NCBI GenBank assembly: GCA_026414605.1
Contig: JAOAIP010000037.1
Span: forward strand, 1-64,000
Direction: 5' to 3'
Source: Bacteroidia bacterium
GTDB taxonomy: Bacteria; Bacteroidota; Bacteroidia; B-17B0; Aurantibacillaceae
DNA length: 64,000 bases
Shown: in pieces, positions 16,720 through 25,896 of the stretch
Layout of the letters: every line of letters begins with the position of its first letter
Position numbering within the stretch: the first letter of the stretch is position 1
Position numbers and translations under genes: made by a program
Notes under the pieces: model-generated
Told to the model about the DNA's origin: nothing
The model's input: the letters and a program-made list of their open reading frames with translations, nothing else
Database searches by the model: none

Positions 16720-18138
16720 TTATTTTCTCTCCATCATCACGATATTTTCAATATGCGTAGTGTGTGGGAACATATCTACGGGCTGTACAAATTGAATGGT
16801 ATACAAATCCGATAGAAAACTTAAATCACGGGCTTGAGAAGGCGGACTGCAACTTACATACACTATTCGTTTAGGTAGAATCTTTCGTATTTGTTGAATA
16901 ACTTTTTTGTCCATACCTGCACGTGGAGGGTCGGTAATGAGCACATCAGGCGTTTGATGTTGTGCAACAAATTCATCGTTCAACAAATCTTTCATATCCC
17001 CTGCAAAAAACGTTGCATTTTGGATGTTATTGAGTAGTGCATTTTCTTTGGCGTCTTCTACTGCTGCAGAAACATATTCTATGCCAATCACTTTCTTTGC
17101 TTGATGGGCGAGGTACAAGCCAATTGTTCCTGTTCCGCAATACAAGTCGTACACAATTTCATTGCCTGTCAAACCTGCTAATGACAATACTTTGTCATAT
17201 AATTGTTTAGTTTGTAAAGAATTTGTTTGAAAAAAAGATCGGGCACTAATTTTGAATTTCAAATGTCCTAATTGTTCTGTGATAAAATCTTTTCCTTTGT
17301 ATACATACAAATGTCCATTGCTTAAACTTTCATTAGCCATAAACAAATGTGCATACTGCAATGATGTGATAAAAGGGAATTTTTCATAAATCGCATCTAA
17401 TAGCGGAAATAGTATACTTTCATCTATTTTATACACACCAAGGATAACCATCCATTCATCTAAGGTTGTATTGCGAATGGTTAAGGTGCGTAGCAATCCT
17501 TGATGATGGCGAATGTCAAAAAATGGTATTTGATGTTCAATGGCGTAAGTTCTTACAAAATTTCGGATTTCATTAGATCTATTGTCTTGCAAATAACATT
17601 GTTGAATATCCAATACTTTGTCGTACGCCGAGGACTTGTGAAATCCTAATGCGGGCAATACTTCTTTTTTATCTTTTGAAAAATATTCGGGTTCAATCCA
17701 ACGATTATTTGAAAATGTAAATTCTAATTTGTTGCGGTAGTATTGGGTTAGAGGGCTTTTCAAAGGATCTTGTAGAGTAGGAAAATTTAAATTACCAATT
17801 CTTGTAAGTGCATCATTGACAAATTTTTTCTTGAATCGTATTTGAGCATCATAAGATAAATGTTGCCATTTACATCCACCGCAGTAGCCAAAGTGCTTAC
17901 AAAAAGGAGTTGTGCGGTATGGAGAATACTGTGTGATGTTTTCAATATCTGCAAGTATATAACTTCCTTTGACTTTTTTTACTTTGACAGTAGCAATGTC
18001 TTCGGGTACAAGTCCATCTACAAAAACAACAATGTTGTCGGGTGTTCTACAAATACCACTGCCTTCTGCTGAAATGTCAAAGCACTTGACATTTTCAAGG
18101 ATTTGGTCTTTTTTTATTTTTTCTTTTAAGTGAGCCAT
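16720..18138 (-). CDS. rlmD: 23S rRNA (uracil-C5)-methyltransferase, RlmD/RumA-type
   Basis: The 472-residue SAM-dependent RNA methyltransferase begins with a TRAM domain (residues ~10-70). It carries the Fe-S cysteine cluster FCKHFGYCGGCKWQHLSYD near 80-98. The SAM site is VYDLYCGTGTIGLYLA, the catalytic segment ITDPPRAGMDKKVIQQI, and the nucleophile YVSCSPPSQARDL. It methylates U1939 or a related uridine of 23S rRNA; members can also act on U747 or tRNA, so the exact target is inferred. The Fe-S requirement fits, but does not prove, a link to the neighbouring suf operon. Confidence 0.88.
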   Translation of the reverse strand: MAHLKEKIKKDQILENVKCFDISAEGSGICRTPDNIVVFVDGLVPEDIATVKVKKVKGSYILADIENITQYSPYRTTPFCKHFGYCGGCKWQHLSYDAQIRFKKKFVNDALTRIGNLNFPTLQDPLKSPLTQYYRNKLEFTFSNNRWIEPEYFSKDKKEVLPALGFHKSSAYDKVLDIQQCYLQDNRSNEIRNFVRTYAIEHQIPFFDIRHHQGLLRTLTIRNTTLDEWMVILGVYKIDESILFPLLDAIYEKFPFITSLQYAHLFMANESLSNGHLYVYKGKDFITEQLGHLKFKISARSFFQTNSLQTKQLYDKVLSLAGLTGNEIVYDLYCGTGTIGLYLAHQAKKVIGIEYVSAAVEDAKENALLNNIQNATFFAGDMKDLLNDEFVAQHQTPDVLITDPPRAGMDKKVIQQIRKILPKRIVYVSCSPPSQARDLSFLSDLYTIQFVQPVDMFPHTTHIENIVMMERK

Positions 18139-18242
18139 CTATTGGTAATGGTTGGTGGTTTAATGGTTAATGGTGAGAGTTGATTTATTATATTGTAGGA
18201 TGGTTGTTATTCAGGTTATATTTAATCACAAAGAACACAAAA

Positions 18243-19289
18243 TTAAAAATGTTTCCAACCTTGGGCGGTTATGGGATGAACAGTGCCTGATTTGGTAATG
18301 AGATGGCATTTTTTGGCAGGTTCGGTAATATAGCCAATTACTGTAAAATCAGGATGATTTTTGATTTTGTCATAGTCCTTTAATGGTAATGTAAATAACA
18401 ACTCATAATCTTCCCCACCATTCATTGCACAGGTTGTAGGATCTATAATGAATTGCCTTGCACGATCATAAGTTTGTGGATCTATTGGAATTTTTTCTTC
18501 ATAGATTTCACAACCTACATTGGATTGCTTACATATATGCAAGATTTCTGATGCTAAACCGTCGCTAATATCAATCATTGAAGAGGGTTGTATTTCTAAT
18601 CTACGAAATTCTTCTATGATGTCTTTTCTTGCTTCGGGTTTAAGTTGTCTTTCTAAAATATAATCATTCCCTTCTAAATCGGGCTGAATCTTTGGATTTT
18701 CAAGGAAGACGGCTTTTTCTCGTTCTAAAATTTGTAAGCCCATATAGGCACCACCAAGATCGCCCGTTACTACGATTAAGTCCTTTTCTTTTGCACCATT
18801 GCGGTAAACAATTTTTTCTTTTTCCACTTCACCAATAGCAGTTACACTAATGACCATTCCTTTGTGAATAGTAGAAGTATCGCCACCTACAAGGTCAACT
18901 TTATATTTATCGCACGCTAATAAAATCCCTTTGTATAATTCTTCAATGGCTTCTACTGTAAATCTATTAGACACAGCAATAGATACTAATATCTGTTTTG
19001 GAAAACCATTCATTGCACAAATATCACTCAAATTTACAGCCACTGCTTTGTATCCTAAATGTTTTAATGGGGTGTAAATCAAATCAAAATGAATGCCTTC
19101 AATGAGAATATCGGTACTAACTAATGTATAGTAAGTATCATTTTTTTCAATGACAGCGGCATCGTCGCCAATGCCTTTGATAGTTTCGGAATTATAGATT
19201 TGTACAGAAGATTGAATTTTTTCTATTAATCCAAATTCACCTAACTCTGATAGTGGTGTAAAATTTTTATTTTGAAATAAATCGGACAT
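18243..19289 (-). CDS. thiL: Thiamine-monophosphate kinase
   Basis: The 348-residue enzyme makes thiamine diphosphate from thiamine monophosphate and ATP. It has all ThiL signatures: IKGIGDDAAVIE, VSTDILIEGIHFDL, CAMNGFPKQILVSIAV, VGGDTST, VTGDLGGAYMGLQIL, IDISDGLASEILHI and NGGEDYELLFTLP. It stands alone, not in a thi cluster. Its leader on the minus strand runs from a -7 element at 19463-19470 to ATG 19289 and carries eleven 7-bp repeats that start six bases from the start codon. Confidence 0.95.
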   Translation of the reverse strand: MSDLFQNKNFTPLSELGEFGLIEKIQSSVQIYNSETIKGIGDDAAVIEKNDTYYTLVSTDILIEGIHFDLIYTPLKHLGYKAVAVNLSDICAMNGFPKQILVSIAVSNRFTVEAIEELYKGILLACDKYKVDLVGGDTSTIHKGMVISVTAIGEVEKEKIVYRNGAKEKDLIVVTGDLGGAYMGLQILEREKAVFLENPKIQPDLEGNDYILERQLKPEARKDIIEEFRRLEIQPSSMIDISDGLASEILHICKQSNVGCEIYEEKIPIDPQTYDRARQFIIDPTTCAMNGGEDYELLFTLPLKDYDKIKNHPDFTVIGYITEPAKKCHLITKSGTVHPITAQGWKHF

Positions 19290-19295
19290 AGTTTT

Positions 19296-19372
19296 TAAAG
19301 TTGAAAGTTAAAAGTTGAAAGTTAAAAGTTGAAAGTTAAAAGTTAAAAGTTAAAAGTTAAAAGTATAAAGTT
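19296..19372 (-). repeat. Heptanucleotide tandem array (AAAGTTR) in the thiL leader
   Basis: On the plus strand about eleven head-to-tail 7-bp units alternate between AAAGTTG and AAAGTTA, ending with two variants (AAAGTAT, AAAGTTT). The array sits between the predicted thiL promoter and its ATG and includes the position where a ribosome binding site would lie. Because 7 is not a multiple of 3 but the array is non-coding, copy changes would alter only leader length and spacing. Confidence 0.8.
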
Positions 19373-19462
19373 TAATAAGGATAAGATGTAATTATTAGTA
19401 AAAAACAAATGCAGTCCCTTCATAGAGATTTAATATTTGTAGCAGTGCTTAAGTTTTTGGGG

Positions 19463-19470
19463 CAAATATA
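19463..19470 (-). promoter_or_regulatory. -7 promoter element of thiL
   Basis: The minus strand reads TATATTTG followed by CCCC, an exact TAnnTTTG match 174 nt upstream of the thiL ATG. Beyond it, 19500-19600 is a degenerate inverted repeat (AACACAGATGACACGAG facing TGTGTCATCCGTGTG), a widespread-looking intergenic element rather than a gene. Confidence 0.5.
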
Positions 19471-19622
19471 ATTCTTTTGATTTTGGAATTAGATGTTAGA
19501 AAAATAATAAAACACAGATGACACGAGTAAAACGGATTTTCTGACAGAACTTAATCTTTGCAAATATCACATTTGTGTCATCCGTGTGTTTCTCTCTAAT
19601 AATTATTTATTTTGTATAAAGA

Positions 19623-22600
19623 TTAAACTTCTACTTCTGTAACAATACTTGGGAATATTCTCACTGTACCGTCGTCTTCTTTTTTGAATTGATAGGTGTA
19701 TTTGTAATGGCTTTCTAAACCGCTTTTGTTGGGCAATCCATTGATCATCACAATATCTCTTGATTTAGCAAAGCGTAAGAGTTCTTTTAAATAATGAGCA
19801 GAAATTTGTCCTACTTCATCAATGATACAATGCACTTTGAATTTTTTATTGGTTTTCACAGAACTTTCTTTGATGAATACATTGAGAAGTGTAATGTAAA
19901 TGATTGCTTTTACTAAAATGTCTGTTCCTGTAGATCCAATGCTATCTATACGATGTGTCCATCCTGTTTCATTAAGTCCTTCTTTGATGTTGAATTTGAG
20001 TTCAAAGAGATCTTGTAGGCGGATTTCTTGTTGTTCTTGTTCTTTGATGGCACTGCGAAGTTGATCTAATAAACGGATAATTTGTAGAGATATAGATTTT
20101 TTGGGCGTTGCAGAGTTTGTATTGAATAATCCTTCGTTAAATACAATGCCGTGTTCATCTCTAAATTCTTGAATTTTTTTCAATAGTTTGTATATCTTGT
20201 TATCGGATTCTTCTAAGCGTATTTTAATGTATTCAATGAGTTTGGACTCTTCAAATTCTGCTTTTTTGAAGTCGGCGGCTAAGAGTTCTACAATGTGATA
20301 TATTTTTTCTTTTTGTCCTGATAGTTCTTTTACTTTAATAGCGATGCTATCAATAATCATTGTGGCCAATGCCGTAGTTTCAGTGATGGATACATCAATG
20401 CGATTTTCGTTGATGAAGTTTCGTAAGTTTTGTGCAAATTTTTCGTATTCTTGAAATGAAGCATTGTGATTGATGACAAATCCAAAGTGATTGTCTATAC
20501 GGAATTTTCCTGCAAATTCATTAATGTATCTTTGAAAATGTGTATATTCTTCATTAAAGTAGGACTCATTTTTGAGTAGTTGGGTGCAAAGGTCAGTAAT
20601 GTTATAATTAGATGGCTTTGGTTCAGCATTTTCTATAATAGAGGAATAATGCTTGTATACGGGCGTTTCTTTGAAGTTGTTTTCAAAGAATAAAATACCT
20701 TGATTGAATTGATAGAGAGCGTCTTCTAATTCTTTTTTTTGTTTAGAAATTTCTAATCTTTGAAGATTGTATTTTTTATTTTCTTCTTCTAATTCTTGAA
20801 TGATGTTTTTATTTTCTGTAACTAATTCTTCTTTCTTTTGCTTGTAAATAGGAATGTTGTCAAAGAGGTCGCGTTTGTCTTTTAAGTAATCACTGATGAG
20901 GGATTGATATTGTTGTAGTTCGTTTAATTGTTCTTGAAGTTGAGATATTTGTTTTTGAATTTCTTGAATACGTTTATTATCAACGCCTTTGTTTTGGAAG
21001 ATATTTTGTTTTTCAGCGATTAAACTTTCTTCTTTTTCTTTAAGTTCTTTGATGGTATTTTTTCTTTGTACTTCTAATTGTTCAATTTCTTTTTGTTGTT
21101 GTTGTTTGAGATGTTGAATTTGTTGTTGAGCCCTTGCGATGGCGTTTTGTATTTGGGTTTCAAATTCTGTTTCTGTGATTTTTTTTCTTTTACGTAGAAT
21201 AGAAAGTTCTTCTTCAATCATTGCAATTTTTTCACGAATAGATTGTAATGAAGCATCGGTTTCTTTGGCGGCTTTGGTTTTCCATTCTTCTAATTCTATG
21301 AGGAGTTTGCGTTCTTTTTTTTCTGCAAGTTCTATGGCGTATTGAGTTACTTTGATGTCTTCTTTAATTTCGGCTATTTGTTTTCCGTATTTGTCTGCGT
21401 TTAATAATTTTTCATTTTGGATGTTTTGTTGTTCTTGTAAGAATAAATTTTCAAGTTCTTTGATTTTATTAAGTTTTTCTATTTTTTCAGTTTGGTATTG
21501 TTCTATAGATTTGGATACAATTTGCAATTTATCTAAGTCAATTTGAACGCCAAAAATGGTATTATCATTAGGATTGATGAGTTGAGGATTTAAGTCGTTT
21601 TTAAATAGAATGTCTTCATTTAATATCTTTCCAAAACTGAGATGCCAATTAGGGATATTTTTTTCAAGGAAACCATAAAACGCATTTTCTTGAATATTTA
21701 ATTTTTCATCAATTTGATTGATTTCTTTTTTAAGTTGTTCAATTTGTTGTTGAATGGTTTGAGTGAGGTGTTCAAATTTTTGTTGGAGTTGTTTTTCAAT
21801 ATTTTGCCATTCTTTTTGGAGGGCTTCTACTTTGCTTTGTTGAATGGCCATTTCGCTTTTGCCTGTATAGATTTTGGTTTTAAGTTCGGTGATTTCTAAT
21901 TCTAATTGTTTAATTTCTTTATCATAAGGTTGAATACTTGATGCAATTTTTTCTTCGGATTTTAATTGACCGAGTTCAATTTGTTTTTCGTTAATATCAT
22001 TGTCAATGGAGGCAATAGCCGATTGTAATTGTTGTTTTAGTTCGCTTTCTCTTTTGCTTTGTTCTTCTTTTTGCAATAAAATAAGTTCGTTGTAATGATT
22101 GACAATTTCTGTAATTTCAGCATTGATTTTGTTTGTTACGGCTTGGATTTCGTTGCGGATATTGTTGAGTAAGGATTGGTATTGTACTTCTATGTTTTGA
22201 ACATCGGCGGTAAGGGTATCATATTCTTTTTGGAGTACTTGTAGGCGGGATTCTAATTGTTGTTTTTCTTGATATTTTTCTAATATCTCATCAATGTTTT
22301 TTTCTTTGTAGAGGTCTAATTTTCTTTGTGCTGTTCTTAGCATTCCATCGTAGTATCCGATTTGTTCTCTTAAATCTTTTTGTTTTTCTTCAAGGGAATA
22401 TTTGAGGGCTTCAAATTCATCTTTTAATTGTTGAATTTTTTGGTCTTTTTCTTGAATGGCGGTGAATAAAATTTTGTGTTGAGTGTCGGCATAACGAAGG
22501 GTAGAACCGAGTTTTTCAGCATTTTCTAATTGTGCTGTACGTAACAATTGTACTTGGTCGTATTTTTGTTCTGCTAATTCAATAAGTTGTTGAGTTTCTT

Positions 22601-23306
22601 TTTTCAAAAAGGTTTCAATATCTTGGTATTTTTCAGAAAATTGTCTTAATTGTCTTTCAATGTTTTCTAATACAATAACATCGCTTTCATTGGAAATAGC
22701 ACTTGCTATAAAATCTTTAATAAAACGAGAGTCAATACTATTTTTGGAACTTAAAAATACATTAGTGATAGATTTTGGAATGTTTTGATATTTTTCATTT
22801 CCACGGAGTAAGAAAAATTTATTGAGTTTAGGATCTGTTTCTGTGCCATATAAGATGTTTCTATAACGTTCAAAGGTATCTATTTGATTGCTATAAAAAA
22901 TACCTTGCTTGTCTAAATTTACTAATACTTCTCTAAATTTGAGGGCTTCGTTATTTTCATTAAAGAAAAATTCGGGACGATATTCACTATCTACAAAGCG
23001 AAATACTAATTTGTTATGACGATAAACCATTACAAAAAATGGTGTAGTTTCGGTAGCCACTTCGTAAATGATGTAAGAATTATCATAGCGGAAGTAGTGT
23101 TCTTCAAAGGGTTTTTGAGAAGAACTAATACCTAAGGCACGAGAGTTGGCACTATAAAAAAACAGGATGGCTCTTTGCAAAGAGGTCTTACCATAATTAT
23201 TTGCACCAACAAAACAAGTATTTCCGTTAAGTTCAATGTCTGCATATTTTACATTGGCGATATTGATTTCTACAATTCTGTTGAGTATTCTATATCCGTT
23301 ATTCAT
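19623..23306 (-). CDS. SMC-like condensin ATPase, MksB / Wadjet JetC type
   Basis: The 1227-residue ABC-type ATPase has split-head SMC architecture. Walker A is GANNYGKT (residues 34-41). A very long coiled coil (roughly 230-540 and 620-930, Gln/Glu/Lys-rich) is interrupted by a globular hinge-like stretch (NAFYGFLEKNIPNWHLSFG, then GVQIDLDKL, ~545-605). A Ser/Gly-rich signature region (DSIGSTGTDILVKAI, ~1122) is followed by Walker B CIIDEVGQIS (~1160). This matches MukB/MksB/JetC, which extrude DNA loops. It is the third gene of a co-directional operon with MksE-like and MksF-like genes. No JetD nuclease gene follows; thiL is next. A DUF3584-type relative is an alternative label. Composition matches its neighbours. 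Confidence 0.8.
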   Translation of the reverse strand: MNNGYRILNRIVEINIANVKYADIELNGNTCFVGANNYGKTSLQRAILFFYSANSRALGISSSQKPFEEHYFRYDNSYIIYEVATETTPFFVMVYRHNKLVFRFVDSEYRPEFFFNENNEALKFREVLVNLDKQGIFYSNQIDTFERYRNILYGTETDPKLNKFFLLRGNEKYQNIPKSITNVFLSSKNSIDSRFIKDFIASAISNESDVIVLENIERQLRQFSEKYQDIETFLKKETQQLIELAEQKYDQVQLLRTAQLENAEKLGSTLRYADTQHKILFTAIQEKDQKIQQLKDEFEALKYSLEEKQKDLREQIGYYDGMLRTAQRKLDLYKEKNIDEILEKYQEKQQLESRLQVLQKEYDTLTADVQNIEVQYQSLLNNIRNEIQAVTNKINAEITEIVNHYNELILLQKEEQSKRESELKQQLQSAIASIDNDINEKQIELGQLKSEEKIASSIQPYDKEIKQLELEITELKTKIYTGKSEMAIQQSKVEALQKEWQNIEKQLQQKFEHLTQTIQQQIEQLKKEINQIDEKLNIQENAFYGFLEKNIPNWHLSFGKILNEDILFKNDLNPQLINPNDNTIFGVQIDLDKLQIVSKSIEQYQTEKIEKLNKIKELENLFLQEQQNIQNEKLLNADKYGKQIAEIKEDIKVTQYAIELAEKKERKLLIELEEWKTKAAKETDASLQSIREKIAMIEEELSILRKRKKITETEFETQIQNAIARAQQQIQHLKQQQQKEIEQLEVQRKNTIKELKEKEESLIAEKQNIFQNKGVDNKRIQEIQKQISQLQEQLNELQQYQSLISDYLKDKRDLFDNIPIYKQKKEELVTENKNIIQELEEENKKYNLQRLEISKQKKELEDALYQFNQGILFFENNFKETPVYKHYSSIIENAEPKPSNYNITDLCTQLLKNESYFNEEYTHFQRYINEFAGKFRIDNHFGFVINHNASFQEYEKFAQNLRNFINENRIDVSITETTALATMIIDSIAIKVKELSGQKEKIYHIVELLAADFKKAEFEESKLIEYIKIRLEESDNKIYKLLKKIQEFRDEHGIVFNEGLFNTNSATPKKSISLQIIRLLDQLRSAIKEQEQQEIRLQDLFELKFNIKEGLNETGWTHRIDSIGSTGTDILVKAIIYITLLNVFIKESSVKTNKKFKVHCIIDEVGQISAHYLKELLRFAKSRDIVMINGLPNKSGLESHYKYTYQFKKEDDGTVRIFPSIVTEVEV

Positions 23307-23368
23307 AGTTTGTTTATTTAATTTTTGTAACGCAGTGTGAAGGATTTTTTATTAAAATAATAGGAAAT

Positions 23369-23998
23369 TTAATTTGGATTAATATCTATGTCAATATCTG
23401 GTGGATTCGTAATAGTGTGTTCGGGTGATGGGGGTTGTCCAAAGATGGTAATAGCATTAATAACTTCTAATAAATAGCCATAAGCATCAAGTACTTTGTA
23501 GGTTTCACTGGCTTCATCTTCTAATTCAAAAAATGAATCGCGATCCAGCATTTGACAAATCTCACGAATTTTATTCAAAAAGTTTTCAGATCTATACAGA
23601 GGAATTTTGGCTAATTTTTGTTTTAAGCGAACGTTAGCGTTGCATTCTTCGGCTATTTCGGATGGGCGTACTCTTGCACCTATGGTTATTTTATTGTCTA
23701 AACTGGCAAAGAGATCTATGATGTCAATATATTTTTCAAATGTTTCTAATTTTTTTTCTGTGATGCTTGGGGGTTCATTGACTTTTGAAAAATAAAAGTA
23801 ATTATTGCCTCTTTCAATTTTATATCTTAAAACACTAAAGTAAGATTGAAGTTTTTCAAAATTTTGAGGATCGTTTAACACATCATAAAGACGCGACATT
23901 CCATCTTTTGTTCCATTGCTGGAAATAAATTGACCACGAGCAAGGATATTAAATATCTCGTGAGTTTGTCTTGGTAATTCTAAATCTTCTGTGTTCAT
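23369..23998 (-). CDS. Condensin accessory subunit, MksE / JetB-like (DUF4194-like)
   Basis: The 209-residue acidic protein is the middle gene of the condensin-like operon, in the position and size of MksE/JetB. Visible features are an N-terminal FNILARGQFISS segment and YDVLNDPQNFEKLQSYFSVL, then NYFYFSKV (a winged-helix wing-like strand). A second helical domain follows (PSEIAEECNANVRLKQKL), and the C-terminus is disordered and Asp/Pro-rich. In the family it binds the kleisin-like subunit and regulates the ATPase. Sequence identity to characterised members cannot be judged by eye; the assignment rests on size, predicted fold and gene order. Confidence 0.68.
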   Translation of the reverse strand: MNTEDLELPRQTHEIFNILARGQFISSNGTKDGMSRLYDVLNDPQNFEKLQSYFSVLRYKIERGNNYFYFSKVNEPPSITEKKLETFEKYIDIIDLFASLDNKITIGARVRPSEIAEECNANVRLKQKLAKIPLYRSENFLNKIREICQMLDRDSFFELEDEASETYKVLDAYGYLLEVINAITIFGQPPSPEHTITNPPDIDIDINPN

Positions 23999-24009
23999 AA
24001 TTCAATTTT

Positions 24010-25236
24010 TTAAGAGGATTGTTTGATTTTTTCTTTTTTGGGAGGGATGATAGTATATCCTATTTTTCTTGTTCGGTTTTCTTCATCGGTAACAGTAATG
24101 TAGTTGATTCTATAAGAGAAATGAAGTTGTTTTTCATATTGTACTAAAATTTCAACGAAGAGAGAAAGTTTTTGATCTAAGGTCAATGTGCCTACTTCTT
24201 TTGGGAATTTGTAATCTAAAATGAATTGAAACAGATCTTTTTCTTTTTGTTGTAAAAATTTTTCTACTAATTTTTGATTGTCTATAAGTATTTGATGATC
24301 TAAAAGTTTTTCATTGATATTAAAGGATAATTGTCCTGCGGATGTTCTATAGCGAAGTTGAGATACTTTGTATTTTTCAGCAATTTTTTGACAGAGTTGT
24401 TGTCCAATATCTGTATAGAGTGTATCAATAGCAATTTTTGTTCGGGGTGATTTATGACCATTAAAGCGAATAGGATTTAAATTTGCAACGACTTCATTAA
24501 AGTTTGTAGAAAAATGTAACAACCCTTGATCTTTTAATTCTTTGATTTGTTGTGCTTTTTGATAAATATCAAGTTGGTATTGAATTTTGTTAATGTAATC
24601 AGTAATGTCTGTTTGTATTTCAATGAGGTAATCCAGATTTTCTAATAAATTTTGTCGTAATGTTTGAATGATTTGATACAGTTGTGCATCGCCGCTAATG
24701 GATAATGTAGAACGATTTTGAGATAAAAGATCTTGAAGGGTATAAATACTGCTAATGAGGGTATCTCTTTTTTCACGATATTCTTCTAATCGGCGTAATT
24801 TGATTCTGTAATTACTTTCATTTTTGTAGGTATCGTCAATGCTTTTTTGGAGTTTAATAATTTCTCGGGTAATGGCTTTGTCTAACCTGCGAAGGTATTT
24901 TTTGATGGGACTAATAAATCTATAATGATGGGTTTCTTGATAAAATGAAATGTAACGTTTTACTTCTAAAATATAATCTGCAATAACGCCAGGAGTAACT
25001 TCACCAATTTGTAATATATCTTCAAATAAAGCAATAACGGAGTCATTGAGTACGACTGTATTTTCGTATTCGTATACAATTTCAAGAGATTTAAGGCGAT
25101 GATACATTTCTTCGCTTAGTTGCGTTTCACTTTTCAATTGGCTAATGCTGACATTATCCTTTTTGGCGAAAAGGTATTCAATGGCTTCACGAGAATAGTA
25201 AAGTGTAGAAAGGATATCGTTAATGCTAATTTGCAT
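24010..25236 (-). CDS. Condensin kleisin-like subunit, MksF / JetA-like
   Basis: The 408-residue, strongly helical protein is the first gene of the operon. The N-terminus (DILSTLYYSREAIEYLFAKK, SISQLKSETQLSEEMYHRLK) looks like a winged helix. Residues ~120-235 form a helical bundle or coiled coil (LRRLDKAITREIIKLQKSI). The C-terminal third (KLSLFVEILVQYEKQL, INYITVTDEENRTRKIGY) resembles a second winged helix. In MukF/MksF/JetA these ends bind the two heads of the SMC dimer. The gene order MksF-MksE-MksB agrees with known systems. The spacing to the next gene is 11 bp. The family label is inferred from architecture and context. Confidence 0.68.
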   Translation of the reverse strand: MQISINDILSTLYYSREAIEYLFAKKDNVSISQLKSETQLSEEMYHRLKSLEIVYEYENTVVLNDSVIALFEDILQIGEVTPGVIADYILEVKRYISFYQETHHYRFISPIKKYLRRLDKAITREIIKLQKSIDDTYKNESNYRIKLRRLEEYREKRDTLISSIYTLQDLLSQNRSTLSISGDAQLYQIIQTLRQNLLENLDYLIEIQTDITDYINKIQYQLDIYQKAQQIKELKDQGLLHFSTNFNEVVANLNPIRFNGHKSPRTKIAIDTLYTDIGQQLCQKIAEKYKVSQLRYRTSAGQLSFNINEKLLDHQILIDNQKLVEKFLQQKEKDLFQFILDYKFPKEVGTLTLDQKLSLFVEILVQYEKQLHFSYRINYITVTDEENRTRKIGYTIIPPKKEKIKQSS

Positions 25237-25535
25237 AGGCGGTTGTATAGATATTTATTTTGCGGTTGTAAAAATAGGAACAAGTTGGGGCACCGAGAAA
25301 ATCATAATATCCACAAAAGAAACAAATAATCAACAATTTGAGAGGAAGGGCGGCATTTATAGCCATTCGGAATTTAAGATGTTTAATAGAACGGATTGAA
25401 TAATAAAGTAAAATCCGAAAAATATAGATATTGGTGGGCTGTTTTTTTAGTAATAGCCATTTATTTTTTCTTATCAATTTTGTTTTTGTCTAATCAAGAA
25501 TTTTTCCACAATTTTACACGGCTATTTTTTTAGGT
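25237..25535. other. Divergent spacer between the condensin operon and panD
   Basis: About 300 bp with no supported gene. An 83-codon open frame on the minus strand (25226-25477) has low-complexity, unlikely composition and overlaps the start of the MksF-like gene. I see no clear TAnnTTTG element for either operon and no structured RNA. Confidence 0.5.
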
Positions 25536-25892
25536 ATGCTAATAGGAATGATGAAATCAAAAATTCATTGTGTAACGGTTACACAAGCCGAGCTGGACTA
25601 CATTGGAAGTATCACTATTGATGAGGATTTAATGGATGCAGCAGATTTGGTGGAAAATGAACAAGTGCACGTGCTTAATAAAAGAAATGGTGAGCGGATT
25701 GTTACCTATGTAATAAAAGGTGAGAGGGGCAGTGGTATCATTTGCTTAAATGGACCGGCTGCTTTAAAATTTAATGTCGGCGATGTTGTTATTATTATTT
25801 CTTATACATGGATGACAAGAGAGGAAGCGAAAAATTTTCGTCCTAAAATTATATTCCCTGATACTCAAACCAATAAATTACTAACAAAATAA
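25536..25892 (+). CDS. panD: Aspartate 1-decarboxylase (pyruvoyl-dependent)
   Basis: The 118-residue proenzyme makes beta-alanine for pantothenate and CoA. It shows [19 protein letters not shown], with the Gly-Ser self-cleavage site whose Ser becomes the pyruvoyl group, then [33 protein letters not shown] and the C-terminal [11 protein letters not shown] plus GDVVIIISY. Start 25536 is chosen because homologues begin M-x-I-x-x-(L/M)-KSKIH. It is followed after 4 bp by the membrane protein gene, so the two are probably co-transcribed. Confidence 0.94.
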   Translation: MLIGMMKSKIHCVTVTQAELDYIGSITIDEDLMDAADLVENEQVHVLNKRNGERIVTYVIKGERGSGIICLNGPAALKFNVGDVVIIISYTWMTREEAKNFRPKIIFPDTQTNKLLTK

Positions 25893-25896
25893 TCCC

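Noticed and set aside
19290-19470. Possible TPP riboswitch in front of thiL
   Set aside because: The leader consists of 7-bp repeats and AT-rich sequence; the conserved CUGAGA and ACCUGA-type THI motifs were not found.
18139-19622. Search for a JetD nuclease next to the condensin operon
   Set aside because: The only genes here are rlmD (ending the strip) and thiL; the spacers have no frame of JetD size.
25226-25477. 83-codon minus-strand frame upstream of the condensin operon
   Set aside because: It overlaps the MksF-like gene start, has implausible residue composition and shows no family motif.
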